Source: Verrucomicrobiota bacterium (GTDB taxonomy: Bacteria; Verrucomicrobiota; Verrucomicrobiia; Chthoniobacterales; UBA10450). From it: a stretch of 18,613 nt of DNA. Positions 1-8,230 of this stretch are shown here, piece after piece (within the stretch, counting starts at the first letter, position 1; every line of letters starts with the position of its first letter). Both the position numbers and the translations under genes were made by a program. The notes beneath the pieces were generated by a model. That model ran no database searches. It was given only the letters and a program-made list of their open reading frames with translations, and had not been told where the DNA came from. The stretch covers positions 1 to 18,613 of the forward strand of contig QHOF01000020.1 in the NCBI GenBank assembly GCA_003219335.1, in the 5' to 3' direction.

Positions 1-59
1 ACCTTTGGCAACTGACATGAAAGTCCGGCGACCCGACTGGTCACTCCAAGATCCAAAGA

Positions 60-971
60 TTGAAAGCACTGCTCGCCGGTCACACAAGTAATCTTTTGAA
101 ACACCATTTTTCAGTGAGAACTAATTACACCATCAATGACTTGCCCAGATTCTCACCCTGGCCGGCGCGACTGTTGGGACTTGAGCCATGGGAACAAAAG
201 CACAAGACGCCGGAAGAAGTAACACGGGAATATGAAAATGAAAAATGGGCACAGCTACTTACCAAAATCCGGGAGGCTGGTCGGGAAGTCTCAGTTGAAG
301 CAGTTGACGAATGGGCGCTCGCCGCTGTCCCTTATTCCGTGTGCAGTATTGAAGGGACTCTCCAATTACTATCTGCGGCTGAAGGTCATCAACGCTACCT
401 CGACCTTGTGGAAGCTACCCTCAAGCCACTGTTGCCGATGTCGGCGCTTGTGGAGTTAGGTGCCGGCTACGGCAGTGTTATCCTGTCTCTGGCGAAGCGA
501 GATGCATTTGCACGGATGCGATTCATGGCGGGCGAATACTCTACTAGTGGTATTGAATTGATACGGTGTCTTGCCCGCGCGCAACGCCTGGAAATCGAGG
601 TAGCCCACTGCAATTTTGCGTCGCGTCAGATTGCTGACTTGATAATTCCTCCCAATGCTGTGATTTTCACGTCCTATGCAACTACCTATGTTCCCAATCT
701 GTCAGCGGATTTTGTTAAGGCACTCTCGATTTATAGTCCACGAGCGGTTGTTCATATAGAGCCTTGCTATGAACACTATGAAACTCACACACTACTCGGC
801 CTTATGCGGCGTCGTTACATTGAAGTAAATGATTACAATACTAATCTAGTCACGTTGCTACGTGATCAGGATAAGAAGAGCCGCATCAGAATACTAGACG
901 AACGACCTGCAGTATATGGAATGAACCCACTGCTAGCAGCCTCGATACTAGTCTGGAGTCCCAGTATTTGA
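60..971 (+). CDS. Probable sugar O-methyltransferase (class I SAM-dependent)
   Basis: This 303-residue protein probably methylates a hydroxyl of a sugar in the polysaccharide repeat unit, in the cytoplasm, using S-adenosylmethionine. The Rossmann motif I is clear at residues 131-140 (VELGAGYGSV), followed by an acidic strand end at GEYS (158-161). The C-terminus carries NPLLAASILVW (289-299), which I recognise from proteins annotated as putative sugar O-methyltransferases. The first 110 residues are a helical, charged N-terminal region typical of that group. The start is uncertain. The only in-frame start after the upstream stop at 18-20 is TTG at 60, with no convincing ribosome binding site. 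An ATG at 17 opens another frame that runs only 24 codons, so the N-terminus may be shifted or truncated. The methyltransferase assignment is firm; the sugar substrate is inferred from the family and the locus. Confidence 0.75.
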   Translation: MKALLAGHTSNLLKHHFSVRTNYTINDLPRFSPWPARLLGLEPWEQKHKTPEEVTREYENEKWAQLLTKIREAGREVSVEAVDEWALAAVPYSVCSIEGTLQLLSAAEGHQRYLDLVEATLKPLLPMSALVELGAGYGSVILSLAKRDAFARMRFMAGEYSTSGIELIRCLARAQRLEIEVAHCNFASRQIADLIIPPNAVIFTSYATTYVPNLSADFVKALSIYSPRAVVHIEPCYEHYETHTLLGLMRRRYIEVNDYNTNLVTLLRDQDKKSRIRILDERPAVYGMNPLLAASILVWSPSI

Positions 972-1043
972 GGGGGAGTTCGGGTATGGGCGGTTCTACG
1001 CACGTTGATAATCAGTAGATTATAGCTGCCCGTGGCGGTCAAT

Positions 1044-1200
1044 ATGCTTGCAGACCTCAAACACCTTGGTGTCAACTCTGTCAGTTGCGTTGTCGGAAAT
1101 TTGTTGGTGCGCGTCAATTTCTTATTCCGATCTGTACGCGCGGCTTAGACCAGACGACTATGGCATACTTGCTGTCACGACAAATGTGGGAATACTACTG
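1044..1200 (+). pseudogene. N-terminal remnant of a second Wzx-type flippase
   Basis: Two frames joined together read like the start of a polysaccharide flippase (MATE/MVF-like, Wzx). From ATG at 1044 the first frame gives MLADLKHLGVNSVSCVVGNL and then a hydrophobic stretch before a TAG at 1146-1148. The next frame, from about 1129, continues with YARLRPDDYGILAVTTNVGI. This matches the usual flippase opening of an LK-LG-NS motif, first membrane helix, then YTRYLTPDDYGILA. After about 1200 no recognisable flippase sequence remains, and the intact flippase starts at 1338 in its own frame. The fragment is therefore a frameshifted and truncated relic and makes no protein. It lies in the 366-base gap 972-1337, which otherwise shows nothing I can identify. 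The assignment rests on motif recognition, not on an alignment. Confidence 0.6.
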
Positions 1201-1337
1201 AAATTGTGTTTCCTAAAAGTAAAAATCTACTGGTCTTCATGTTGGGTGTTTTGCCAAGCGTTAGATGAGATAAAGACAACTGACTTTATTATCTGTATGG
1301 TTCATCGAAACGCTTTAACAACTATAGATACCTTGAT

Positions 1338-2858
1338 GTGAAACATAACCGCCTAGTTATAGATGCCTTTGCTTATACATTTGCTGGATACCTTGTCCAG
1401 CCGCTGGCGATAATCAGTTCATTGTGGACCAAGCGCCTCATCGGTCCCTACTTGGTCGGCGTTTTAGCGACGCTGACCCTGGTAACGTCTTATTCCGGTT
1501 TTTCAAATTTGGGCATGCTCAGCGCAGCCGAGCGCGATTTGCCTGTCTTGAAGGGGGCAGGCAATAGCGAGGGATTCAACCGGATGCGAGATACTATTTT
1601 TACCCTGACGGTAATTTCGGGGGTGGTTTTCGCTGTTTTGATGTTCGCCGGGGCGCTGATTTACCGCAGTGCCATTGATCTCGCCTTGTTTGAAGGGCTT
1701 GTGGCCTGTGCTTTGGTCGTAGTTTTGCAACAATGGGCATTTTATTACATCACCCTTCTGCGCACCCATCAAGAGTTTGTCTTTCTCAGCAAGGTGCAGG
1801 TGCTATCGGCGGCCCTTGCCAGCTTCGGTAATGTGCTAGCCGCCTTACTCTTTGGCTTCCGCGGTCTGTTGATCTCAACCGTGTTGGTGGCGGCGGTGCA
1901 GATAGCATTGCTAAGGCAACATCACAACCAACTGCCGGCGCTGGGTTTAGACCGGCGTGAAGTGAAGCACCTGTTTTCAGTGGGTGTGCCTTTGCTGGCT
2001 TTTGGGCTGGTGATGACGGGTATGAGGACCATTGATAACATGATGGTGCTGCGCCTGCTGGGCACCGAAGCCCTGGGGTTGTACTCCATCGCTTTGATGG
2101 CCAATGGCATTCTGTTCGCTCTAACGAATTCGCTCAGTGGCGTACTTTATCCGCGTATGCAGGCAGCCTATGGACGATCTAAAACTCTGGAAAGTCTGAG
2201 TGAGTACGTCATTCGTCCAACCCTGATTATGGGGTTGATATTGCCGGTACTGATGGCGCTGATCTTTTTCGGCGTCCCATTTGCGGTGCAGGCTTTTCTG
2301 CCGCGGTTCATTCCGGGGCTGCCGGCTTTCCGGGTGATTGTAGCGGTCACCTATTTCTTTGCAATGTTCCAAATGTCCTCAGCTTTCCTGATTGCCTTGA
2401 ATAAGCAATTCAGAGTTATGTTGTTGTTGGGAGTTGCGTTGCTAGTTACCACGTTGCTGTCTATGGTTTTCACCCAATTGAGTTGGGGGCTGGTCGGGAT
2501 AGCCTCGGCGGTAGGGGTAGGTTACGCACTATGCTTTGTCAGCGTAAACACCTATGCCGTGCGGCATTGGGCGGGCTGGCGACAGGTGGCTCGTTTCTTG
2601 TGGGATGCGGCGCTGCCATTCCTATATAGCGTTGTCTTGTTGATGATGTTGGAAGTGTTGCTGCCAGATGAACAGCCAAACCTGGTATTGGCCGCCAGCG
2701 TGACGGCGCTTAAGTTTGTTTTGTTCTGCCTGGGATATATCCCGCTGTTATTAATACTAGAGCGTCGCACCGGCTTGTTGGCTGATTTTGGCTATCCACT
2801 GTTGCGTTCGCTGCACGGTCGGATGGTGGCCATACGCCTGCGTGACGGGCAGGCTTAG
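1338..2858 (+). CDS. wzx: Wzx-type oligosaccharide flippase
   Basis: This 506-residue, almost entirely hydrophobic protein is an integral inner-membrane transporter of the polysaccharide flippase family. Such proteins move undecaprenyl-diphosphate-linked repeat units to the periplasmic face. Its length and its pattern of about 12-14 membrane segments separated by short charged loops fit the family. Family-like features include the N-terminal block ending GPYLVGVLATLTLVTSYSGF, where related flippases have an EYG-IA-type loop, and the central stretch around residues 225-260 (MRTIDNMMVLRLLGTEALGL), which resembles the conserved D-hML--hh-G---hG-Y motif. The start chosen is GTG at 1338; no strong ribosome binding site precedes it. 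It ends 8 bases before the next gene, suggesting cotranscription. It follows a dead flippase fragment, so it may be the replacement. The gene symbol is functional; the exact ortholog group is unknown. Confidence 0.85.
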   Translation: MKHNRLVIDAFAYTFAGYLVQPLAIISSLWTKRLIGPYLVGVLATLTLVTSYSGFSNLGMLSAAERDLPVLKGAGNSEGFNRMRDTIFTLTVISGVVFAVLMFAGALIYRSAIDLALFEGLVACALVVVLQQWAFYYITLLRTHQEFVFLSKVQVLSAALASFGNVLAALLFGFRGLLISTVLVAAVQIALLRQHHNQLPALGLDRREVKHLFSVGVPLLAFGLVMTGMRTIDNMMVLRLLGTEALGLYSIALMANGILFALTNSLSGVLYPRMQAAYGRSKTLESLSEYVIRPTLIMGLILPVLMALIFFGVPFAVQAFLPRFIPGLPAFRVIVAVTYFFAMFQMSSAFLIALNKQFRVMLLLGVALLVTTLLSMVFTQLSWGLVGIASAVGVGYALCFVSVNTYAVRHWAGWRQVARFLWDAALPFLYSVVLLMMLEVLLPDEQPNLVLAASVTALKFVLFCLGYIPLLLILERRTGLLADFGYPLLRSLHGRMVAIRLRDGQA

Positions 2859-2866
2859 ACACGAAT

Positions 2867-5263
2867 ATGAACTTATTGGTGCTTAGCGATATTTCACAGG
2901 TCGAATACCTGTTAAAACATCAAGCGGATATGTTGGTGACTCATCGGCCAGTGACGCAGGATCTCGCCGTGGCTCATGAATTAGATCGCTTGCAGATCCC
3001 TTTTCTGGATGAGTTTTGCTACCTGTCTCCCAAAGATATCGAAGAAAATTGGAACCAGGCTAATGAGTTAGCTGAGATCTGGCAACAGTATGCTTTGTTG
3101 AGAGATGGGCCAAACCTAGAGCTAGCTGATCTGACAAAACAGGAGTTTGTCTGGCCGTTTGAAATTTGCCTGAACGCCAGAACCGTCTACCGACGCATCT
3201 TTGAATCAGATGCTGTGGAGAGTTTGCGCGGTTACTGGCTGCCACCGCAGGCCGTCTCTCGCACTGGTCCTGCACCGGTAACTCGCGCGGCGGCCTCTCT
3301 CGCTCAAGCGGTTCTGCGTTGGCTGGCGGACCTAAAACAAATCCCGATTCATAGTCTGCAATGTCCTCGCTCTCTCTCTGTAGAAAGGTTGGGCTGGCGT
3401 GTTCGCCAGCCATCCGTAGCAGTCCCGGTCAATGATCGGCCTGTAACCCGCCCCGAAAAAGTGGTGCTGCTGCTTGAGACCGGCTTGCGCGCGCACGAAC
3501 AGGCCGTATTGGAACAGCACTTTGAAGCCACGGCAAATTGTCGGTTTGTGCGCATCTCATACTGGGAACTGGGGCCTGATGGATTGTTTGCGGCTGCGAT
3601 TCATCAGACCGAATTCGACGCGGCGTTACAGGATGCCCGCCGGCATCTGGCAAAAAACCGGCTGGAGTATCGAGGACCTTACCCGGAAATCTTTGCCAAC
3701 CCATACCTGGAATTTCAATTTCTGCGGATTCTCGAGGAAATCCAGGTCGCGGCGCGTATTGGCGCGGCTTTTGGCTCTGTGCTGGATGTGCTACGACCCT
3801 CACTATTAATTTTGGGTCATGATGCTTTCACGCAAGAGCGTATGCTGGTTCGGGAGGCACAGGAGCGCGGCATTCCCACTGTATCTCTGATCCACGGTGG
3901 TCTGTGGCATTCGGTGGGAGCGCGTGGAATCGTGGGCGCAGCCGATCATGTCTTGGTATGGGGTGAGAACGATGCGCGCCTGTTGGAATGCTATGGTGTG
4001 GAGCCAGCCCGAATTCATACTGTAGGCAGTTTGCAGTATGCACAGAAATATTTACAAGTCGATCAGGTCTGCACAGTCGGGCAAGGAGCGAATCGACGCA
4101 CAGCGGTAAAAAGGCGAATGGGCCTCCCGACCGAGCAGCCGGTCGTAGCGTTGCTGACGGCTTCTACTAGCGCGGGTTTTGCCCAGGTGATTGCCAATCC
4201 GGCGGCCCACCGAAAAACCTGGACGGAACTGGTCCGAATAGCGGAGAGTCGCCCTGATATCACCTTTGCGATCAAACCACATCCGTCGTATGATCATTTT
4301 GAGTTTTACCGCCATTTGACTCGGCGGGGTCCTGAAAACCTAGTACTTCTGGAATCGGCCACTTTGGATGACGTTCTGGCCGCGGCTGAGATAGCCGTGT
4401 TGGTTAATTATTGTACCACGGCGGCCCTAGAAGCTATGCTGGCACACATTCCAGTGGTGTTTATCAGAAACGCAATTCTCCCGCTGAATAGCAGACAAGA
4501 TTCGTTGAAGGAACACGGTTCTGTTCCGGTCATCTCATTGGAAGAACTGGAATCGATCTTGGATCGTCTTCTGCAAGATGATGTGACCCGCCATGCCGCT
4601 ATAGAGGACGCCAAGTGGGTACTGCACCAATCTTTGGGAGAGAAAGATCGGCTGGTGCTGGCGTTGACAGGGACTGTGCTAGATCAAATTGCCCAGGATT
4701 CGTTGCCGCCGGTGGATGATCACTGGCGGTCCGGAGCAGGCGACACTTTCGCAGTTGAACTGGCAAGGGCGGCACGTATGTTGTGGGCAGGCGCAGGGGC
4801 GAGCGCCTATTTACAAGCTGTGCGAGACCTGCGAGTGCCTGCCAAAAAAAACTCTCGGTTAGCTGTCTGGAATGAAACAAAATTGTTTAATCTGGCGTAT
4901 AGTCTGGCTTTGTGCGCTGAAAACGCCTCGACTTTGCTCCAACTGGCGAGTGAAAGCTTGACGGCGATGGAGTCCGTCCACCCGGTGACAACGCTGGCAA
5001 GGCAGCAGTTCCTGTTGATTGCCTACTTGGCGGCGATGATCCATCGTGTTGACGCAGGCCAGCGGAAAGCCGGCCGGTCTTATGCTTGGGTCATCTTAAG
5101 GCGAATACCTGGGGCGATAGCACGTTCACCACTATTTCGGCGCTATTTGGTGAAGTGCCTGGTAGAATCAAATCGGTTTTTGTTGACTCTGGTCAGTTTG
5201 GTTGAGAGGAGCTACTCTAATTGGGCCCGTTTGCAACCGACCCGCTATCAAGAAAACGGTTAG
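2867..5263 (+). CDS. Large GT-B-fold surface-polysaccharide transferase
   Basis: This 798-residue cytoplasmic protein looks like a GT-B-type enzyme of the capsule/surface carbohydrate class related in fold to UDP-GlcNAc 2-epimerases and CDP-glycerol glycerophosphotransferases. Supporting motifs are SLIHGGLWHS near residue 340, the loop ADHVLVWGEN just after it, IKPHPSY around 469-475 and VNYCTTAALEAMLAHIPVVF near 512-531. These correspond to the HG, KPHP and S/T-T-x-x-E-A elements of such enzymes. The N-terminal ~200 residues begin with a Rossmann-like strand and include a helical part. The C-terminal ~180 residues (about 620-798) are helical and I do not recognise them. The donor sugar or phosphate-alditol cannot be read from the sequence. 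ATG at 2867 is 8 bases after wzx, so the two are probably cotranscribed. Its last 43 bases overlap the start region of a broken methyltransferase. Confidence 0.65.
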   Translation: MNLLVLSDISQVEYLLKHQADMLVTHRPVTQDLAVAHELDRLQIPFLDEFCYLSPKDIEENWNQANELAEIWQQYALLRDGPNLELADLTKQEFVWPFEICLNARTVYRRIFESDAVESLRGYWLPPQAVSRTGPAPVTRAAASLAQAVLRWLADLKQIPIHSLQCPRSLSVERLGWRVRQPSVAVPVNDRPVTRPEKVVLLLETGLRAHEQAVLEQHFEATANCRFVRISYWELGPDGLFAAAIHQTEFDAALQDARRHLAKNRLEYRGPYPEIFANPYLEFQFLRILEEIQVAARIGAAFGSVLDVLRPSLLILGHDAFTQERMLVREAQERGIPTVSLIHGGLWHSVGARGIVGAADHVLVWGENDARLLECYGVEPARIHTVGSLQYAQKYLQVDQVCTVGQGANRRTAVKRRMGLPTEQPVVALLTASTSAGFAQVIANPAAHRKTWTELVRIAESRPDITFAIKPHPSYDHFEFYRHLTRRGPENLVLLESATLDDVLAAAEIAVLVNYCTTAALEAMLAHIPVVFIRNAILPLNSRQDSLKEHGSVPVISLEELESILDRLLQDDVTRHAAIEDAKWVLHQSLGEKDRLVLALTGTVLDQIAQDSLPPVDDHWRSGAGDTFAVELARAARMLWAGAGASAYLQAVRDLRVPAKKNSRLAVWNETKLFNLAYSLALCAENASTLLQLASESLTAMESVHPVTTLARQQFLLIAYLAAMIHRVDAGQRKAGRSYAWVILRRIPGAIARSPLFRRYLVKCLVESNRFLLTLVSLVERSYSNWARLQPTRYQENG

Positions 5264-5920
5264 ATAGAATTGCTGCCCAACTATCCGAAGCCTACGAACA
5301 AAAATATGAAGCCTATTACCAGAATCCGCGCGAAGACTTGGTACTCGTACTGGTTCTTACGGTATTGGATATCGGCTGCGGAACTGGCGCAACAGGCAAG
5401 AGGCTGCTGGAGAGCGGCAAAGCGAAGTGGGTGACTGGGATCGAATTGGTACCTGAGCAGGGCGAGATTGCTCGATCTGTTCTCAACGAGGTTTACATTG
5501 GTGACATCAATGAGATGACATTTGATTAGGAGCCGGACCATTTTGATTGTTTCGTATTCGGACATATTCTTGAGCACCTTGCAGATCCGTGGGGCCTGCT
5601 CAGGCGACTCAGACCCATCCTTGGGCGCGAGCGGTGTTGCCGTGGCTAGTATTCCGAATGTGAGACGTTGGCCCGTAACAGCACACTTGATGTTACATGA
5701 TGAATGGAAGTACGGTCAGGATGGCATCCTAGATGTCACTCAGCTGCGCTTCTTCACACTTAAGAGTGCTGTTCGCCTCTTTGCTGAAACGAAGTATCTG
5801 GTTCAACTCGTTCAGCCCTATTTCAGTGGCCGGCGCTATTCTATTCCAAACCGATTTACATTCGGCCTCCTATCCGGATTTCTTGCTCAGCGGTGGTTGA
5901 TTCGACTGCAAACACGCTGA
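5221..5920 (+). pseudogene. Disrupted class I SAM-dependent methyltransferase
   Basis: The reading begins at a TTG at 5221, inside the end of the preceding gene, and shows motif I TVLDIGCGTGATGKRLLESG near residue 47, with the acidic strand GIELV following. A TAG at 5527-5529 interrupts it right after INEMTFD. The same frame then continues sensibly as EPDHFDCFVFGHILEHLADP, the methyltransferase motif around the LEHL helix. Around 5628-5640 the reading moves to another frame, which continues with GVAVASIPNVRRW and runs to the TGA at 5918-5920, including DVTQLRFFTLKSAVRLF. One nonsense and one frameshift lesion therefore break what was a methyltransferase of roughly 230 residues. It resembles the methyltransferases common in polysaccharide loci. 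Sequencing error could explain one lesion, but two independent ones make real decay more likely. I see no recognisable reinitiation signal. Confidence 0.75.
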
Positions 5921-6033
5921 TTGATCCGGAAAACAACACTAAAAAAGCAAACTGAAAACTTTAGGGATCACAGGGGTGAAATAGCGGTCATCCCCGAAAG
6001 GCACTACAGGCAGTATTGTGGTCGAAGCTTGGC

Positions 6034-6042
6034 AAAGGGAGG
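6034..6042 (+). promoter_or_regulatory. Shine-Dalgarno site deciding the start of the GT2 gene
   Basis: The purine run AAAGGGAGG ends three bases before ATG 6046. An in-frame TTG at 6016 would give ten extra residues without homology to the family, whereas translation from 6046 begins just before the typical GT2 opening VSVIVLNWNN. The motif therefore fixes ATG 6046 as the start. It is the strongest ribosome binding site in the window; most neighbours have none visible. Confidence 0.7.
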
Positions 6043-6045
6043 GAC

Positions 6046-7035
6046 ATGGAAGCACGAACTGAACCTCGAGTGTCTGTGATTGTGTTGAACTGGAACAATT
6101 ACGACGAGACAAGAAAGTGCCTCGAATCTTTGCAACAGGCCGGGTATCCGAGTTTGAAAGTAATCGTAGTCGACAATGGCTCAGCTGACGGATCAGGCAA
6201 GCGCTTGGAGTCAGAATTTCCCGGATTTAAATTTGTTTTTAATACTAAGAACCTGGGATTTGCCAGAGGGTGTAATACTGGAATTCGGGAGGCTCTGCGC
6301 GATGAGGAATGCAAGTATGTACTTTTGCTGAATAACGACGCAGTAGTCACTCCCAATTTCTTAGACAAAGCAGTAGAGACTGCCGAAATGGGAAGGAGTA
6401 TTGGATTAGTCGGGGGCAAGATTCTCCAATCTCCTAAATCGAGGAAAATATGGTATGCGGGTGGATATATTGACCGCTGGCGCGGACAGGCAAAGACCCG
6501 CTGGGGTGAAACAGACCATGGCCAATACGATAAAACTGAAGAGGTTGGCTTTGTTACAGGCTGCCTCATGTTGATCAAGAGAGAAGTATTGGAAAATGTG
6601 GGGCTCCTTCCAGAGGAGTATTTTTTTGGGGTCGAGGAGTGGGACTATTCGTTAACCGTGCGAAGAGCGGGATACAGACTCTACTATGTGCCCGAATTTC
6701 TCGTTTACCATAAAGGCGATGGCAGTCACTGGAATTATGACCCAAAGTTTGTTTACAACTCCTATCGAAATAAACTTATTTTCCAAGAAAAATTTCTCCC
6801 CAAAGGATTATTTCCGATATGGAGGATCAGCTTCGTTATCTACGGGAAGTACGTCGCGAGGCGAGCCCGGGAAAGATTAATAAAGAAACACAACTTTGGC
6901 AAAGATAAGATAGTGTCATTAAAGGATCTGGATTTTGCTCTTATCAAAGCGGTCGAGGATCACGGGAAAAATGTTCTCTCCGAAGAAACGATAGCTTCTT
7001 TTGATGAGGCACTAGGGAAAGAGTCGGTAACATGA
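6046..7035 (+). CDS. GT2-family glycosyltransferase (rhamnosyltransferase-like)
   Basis: This 329-residue GT-A-fold enzyme should transfer a sugar from a nucleotide donor to the lipid-linked repeat unit at the cytoplasmic face of the membrane. Motifs in order are VSVIVLNWNN (about 9-18), VVDNGSADGS (41-50), NLGFARGCNTGI (69-80), LLNNDAVV (94-101, the DXD-equivalent), GFVTGCLMLIKRE (168-180) and FFGVEEWDYSLTVRRAGY (193-210), where the acidic pair would act as catalytic base region. Its length is normal for the GT2 subgroup often annotated as rhamnosyltransferases, though the donor is not proven. The start is ATG 6046, chosen for its ribosome binding site. It is intact but lies between two decayed regions, and its codon use looks AT-richer than that of its neighbours. 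This is compatible with later acquisition. Confidence 0.85.
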   Translation: MEARTEPRVSVIVLNWNNYDETRKCLESLQQAGYPSLKVIVVDNGSADGSGKRLESEFPGFKFVFNTKNLGFARGCNTGIREALRDEECKYVLLLNNDAVVTPNFLDKAVETAEMGRSIGLVGGKILQSPKSRKIWYAGGYIDRWRGQAKTRWGETDHGQYDKTEEVGFVTGCLMLIKREVLENVGLLPEEYFFGVEEWDYSLTVRRAGYRLYYVPEFLVYHKGDGSHWNYDPKFVYNSYRNKLIFQEKFLPKGLFPIWRISFVIYGKYVARRARERLIKKHNFGKDKIVSLKDLDFALIKAVEDHGKNVLSEETIASFDEALGKESVT

Positions 7036-7086
7036 ATGCTATTAGCCAAACACGGTAGGCTGCGGCACAGAGTAACGAAAGGGAAT

Positions 7087-7697
7087 AGTGGCGGGACCTC
7101 TGCAATAACTTCAACGAGTTTTCCCGCATCCTTGAAATCCCATCCTTTACAATAGGCTTCGATGACCCGCAATTTGATGAGGTGCCTTTTGCCTGCGCCA
7201 TTGCGGAAAAACTCCGCTTGCACCACCACGAGTTTTTACACGACTGCCTGGGATGTCGTCGGCGTGAGTGCCTGGCTACCGCATGTTTACGACGCACCAT
7301 TCGCCGATCCATCAGCCCTTCCGACAGTCCTGCTCTGTGAGCGCCTCGTCGAAACTGTCACAGTGGCGTTGTTGTGTGGGGACGGAGGCGATGAAACACT
7401 TTGTGGTTACCCGTGGCACCGCGCGCTCGAAGGGGTGGAGCGCTGGCGGACAGTATCCGTGTGGTTGCGTCGATCGGCGGTGCTGGCACTCGTTCATCTC
7501 ACGAACGGCTCGATATCAGAGCATCGTCTTTGCCGCGCGGGATCGACAGGATCAGTGGACGGTCTTGCGTACAAGGTTTTTCGTCGACGATGTCGCGACA
7601 TTTACCGATTGCGGGGCGGATACATTTCCCGATTTCGGTGATTACGTGCGCCAGTGGTCGTCCGAACTTCGTAATGTAGGCGATCCTCTCCGACCCA
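7087..7697 (+). pseudogene. Decayed asparagine synthetase-like core (synthetase domain)
   Basis: Pieces of an AsnB-type amidotransferase synthetase domain are legible across three frames. SGGTSAI at 7087-7107 looks like a damaged PP-loop (normally SGGLDS). Another frame then reads PSFTIGFDDPQFDEVPFACA and AIAEKLRLHHHEF up to about 7235. The next frame gives AWLPHVYDAPFADPSALPT and GDGGDETLCGYPWHRALEG, with GDGGDE at 7378-7395. A third frame from about 7532 reads ARDRQDQWTVLRTRFF and continues to DPLRPI at about 7697. The glutaminase domain with its MCGI start is missing, as is the C-terminal part. At least three frameshifts are needed, so no functional enzyme is made. In polysaccharide loci such enzymes often amidate sugar acids or act as accessory amidotransferases. 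The domain identity is solid; the ancestral substrate is unknown. Confidence 0.8.
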
Positions 7698-8226
7698 TAT
7701 GGTGTGGTGTTCGACTTCGGTGTGTATAATCAAGGTTTGCACGGCTTGTGGCACCGAGGTGTGCGCGGTTTTGGTTTTGAACCCGATCCGTCATCGCAGA
7801 CCAACGTGTGACTGCCACCCAACGTGCACGCCGTGCAGAAAGCGCTCGCAGCCAAGGAAACAAGGGGACCTTTCTATCAGCACGGAGTTGTGTTGTTCAC
7901 TACAGTACGCGGGGGCGCACGTCCAAGACCGTTGAGGTTGAGGCGGTTACACTAGTCGATGCACTTGCATGCGGATCAGAAGAAATAATCGATTTGGTCA
8001 AGATGAATTCCATTATTTTCTCGATCCGAAAAGCGTGCCTGGAATCCGCGCTGTGATCTCGGCTACAAGGACGGATTTTCACGCAGTGCGCTTCAGTTCG
8101 TACACGTTCGGAGACATGCTTTTCGTAAACCAGAGGCTAGCGTCACTGAATCTCTGGCAACGCGTATGGTTGCGGCTGCGGTACAAGTATGCGCGCGGTT
8201 TGGGCCGGGTCCTCGGCACGTTTTGA
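7695..8226 (+). pseudogene. Shattered FkbM-family methyltransferase
   Basis: Immediately after the asparagine-synthetase relic, a frame from 7695 reads YGVVFDFGVYNQG, then GVRGFGFEPDP, a TGA at 7809-7811, then LPPNVHAVQKALAAKETRG. These match the FkbM pattern of VFDIGAN-G, AFEPNP and PNV--V-KAL. A second frame from about 7906 gives KTVEVEAVTLVDALAC and EEIIDLVKMN, the usual TVEV-TLD---IDLLKMDIEG region, but the D-x-EG-E part is lost. A third frame near 8080 carries FSSYTFGDMLFVNQRLASL and ends in a basic tail at the TGA at 8224-8226. FkbM enzymes O-methylate sugars or other small groups. The stop, the frameshifts and the missing residues show this copy is dead. It stops 4 bases before the next gene, as expected for a former operon member. 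Confidence 0.65.
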
Positions 8227-8230
8227 GACG

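Noticed and set aside
5973..5995. Hairpin GGGGTGA with TCATCCCC as a terminator before the GT2 gene
   Set aside because: The stem has a bulge and no T run follows, so nothing supports termination.
6099..6578. Minus-strand 159-codon open frame
   Set aside because: It lies wholly antisense to the intact GT2 gene, has no recognisable domain, and its length follows from the codon pattern of the real gene.
7162..7641. A separate 159-residue gene
   Set aside because: It is only the middle frame of the decayed asparagine synthetase; real homology begins in another frame before it and continues in a third frame after it.
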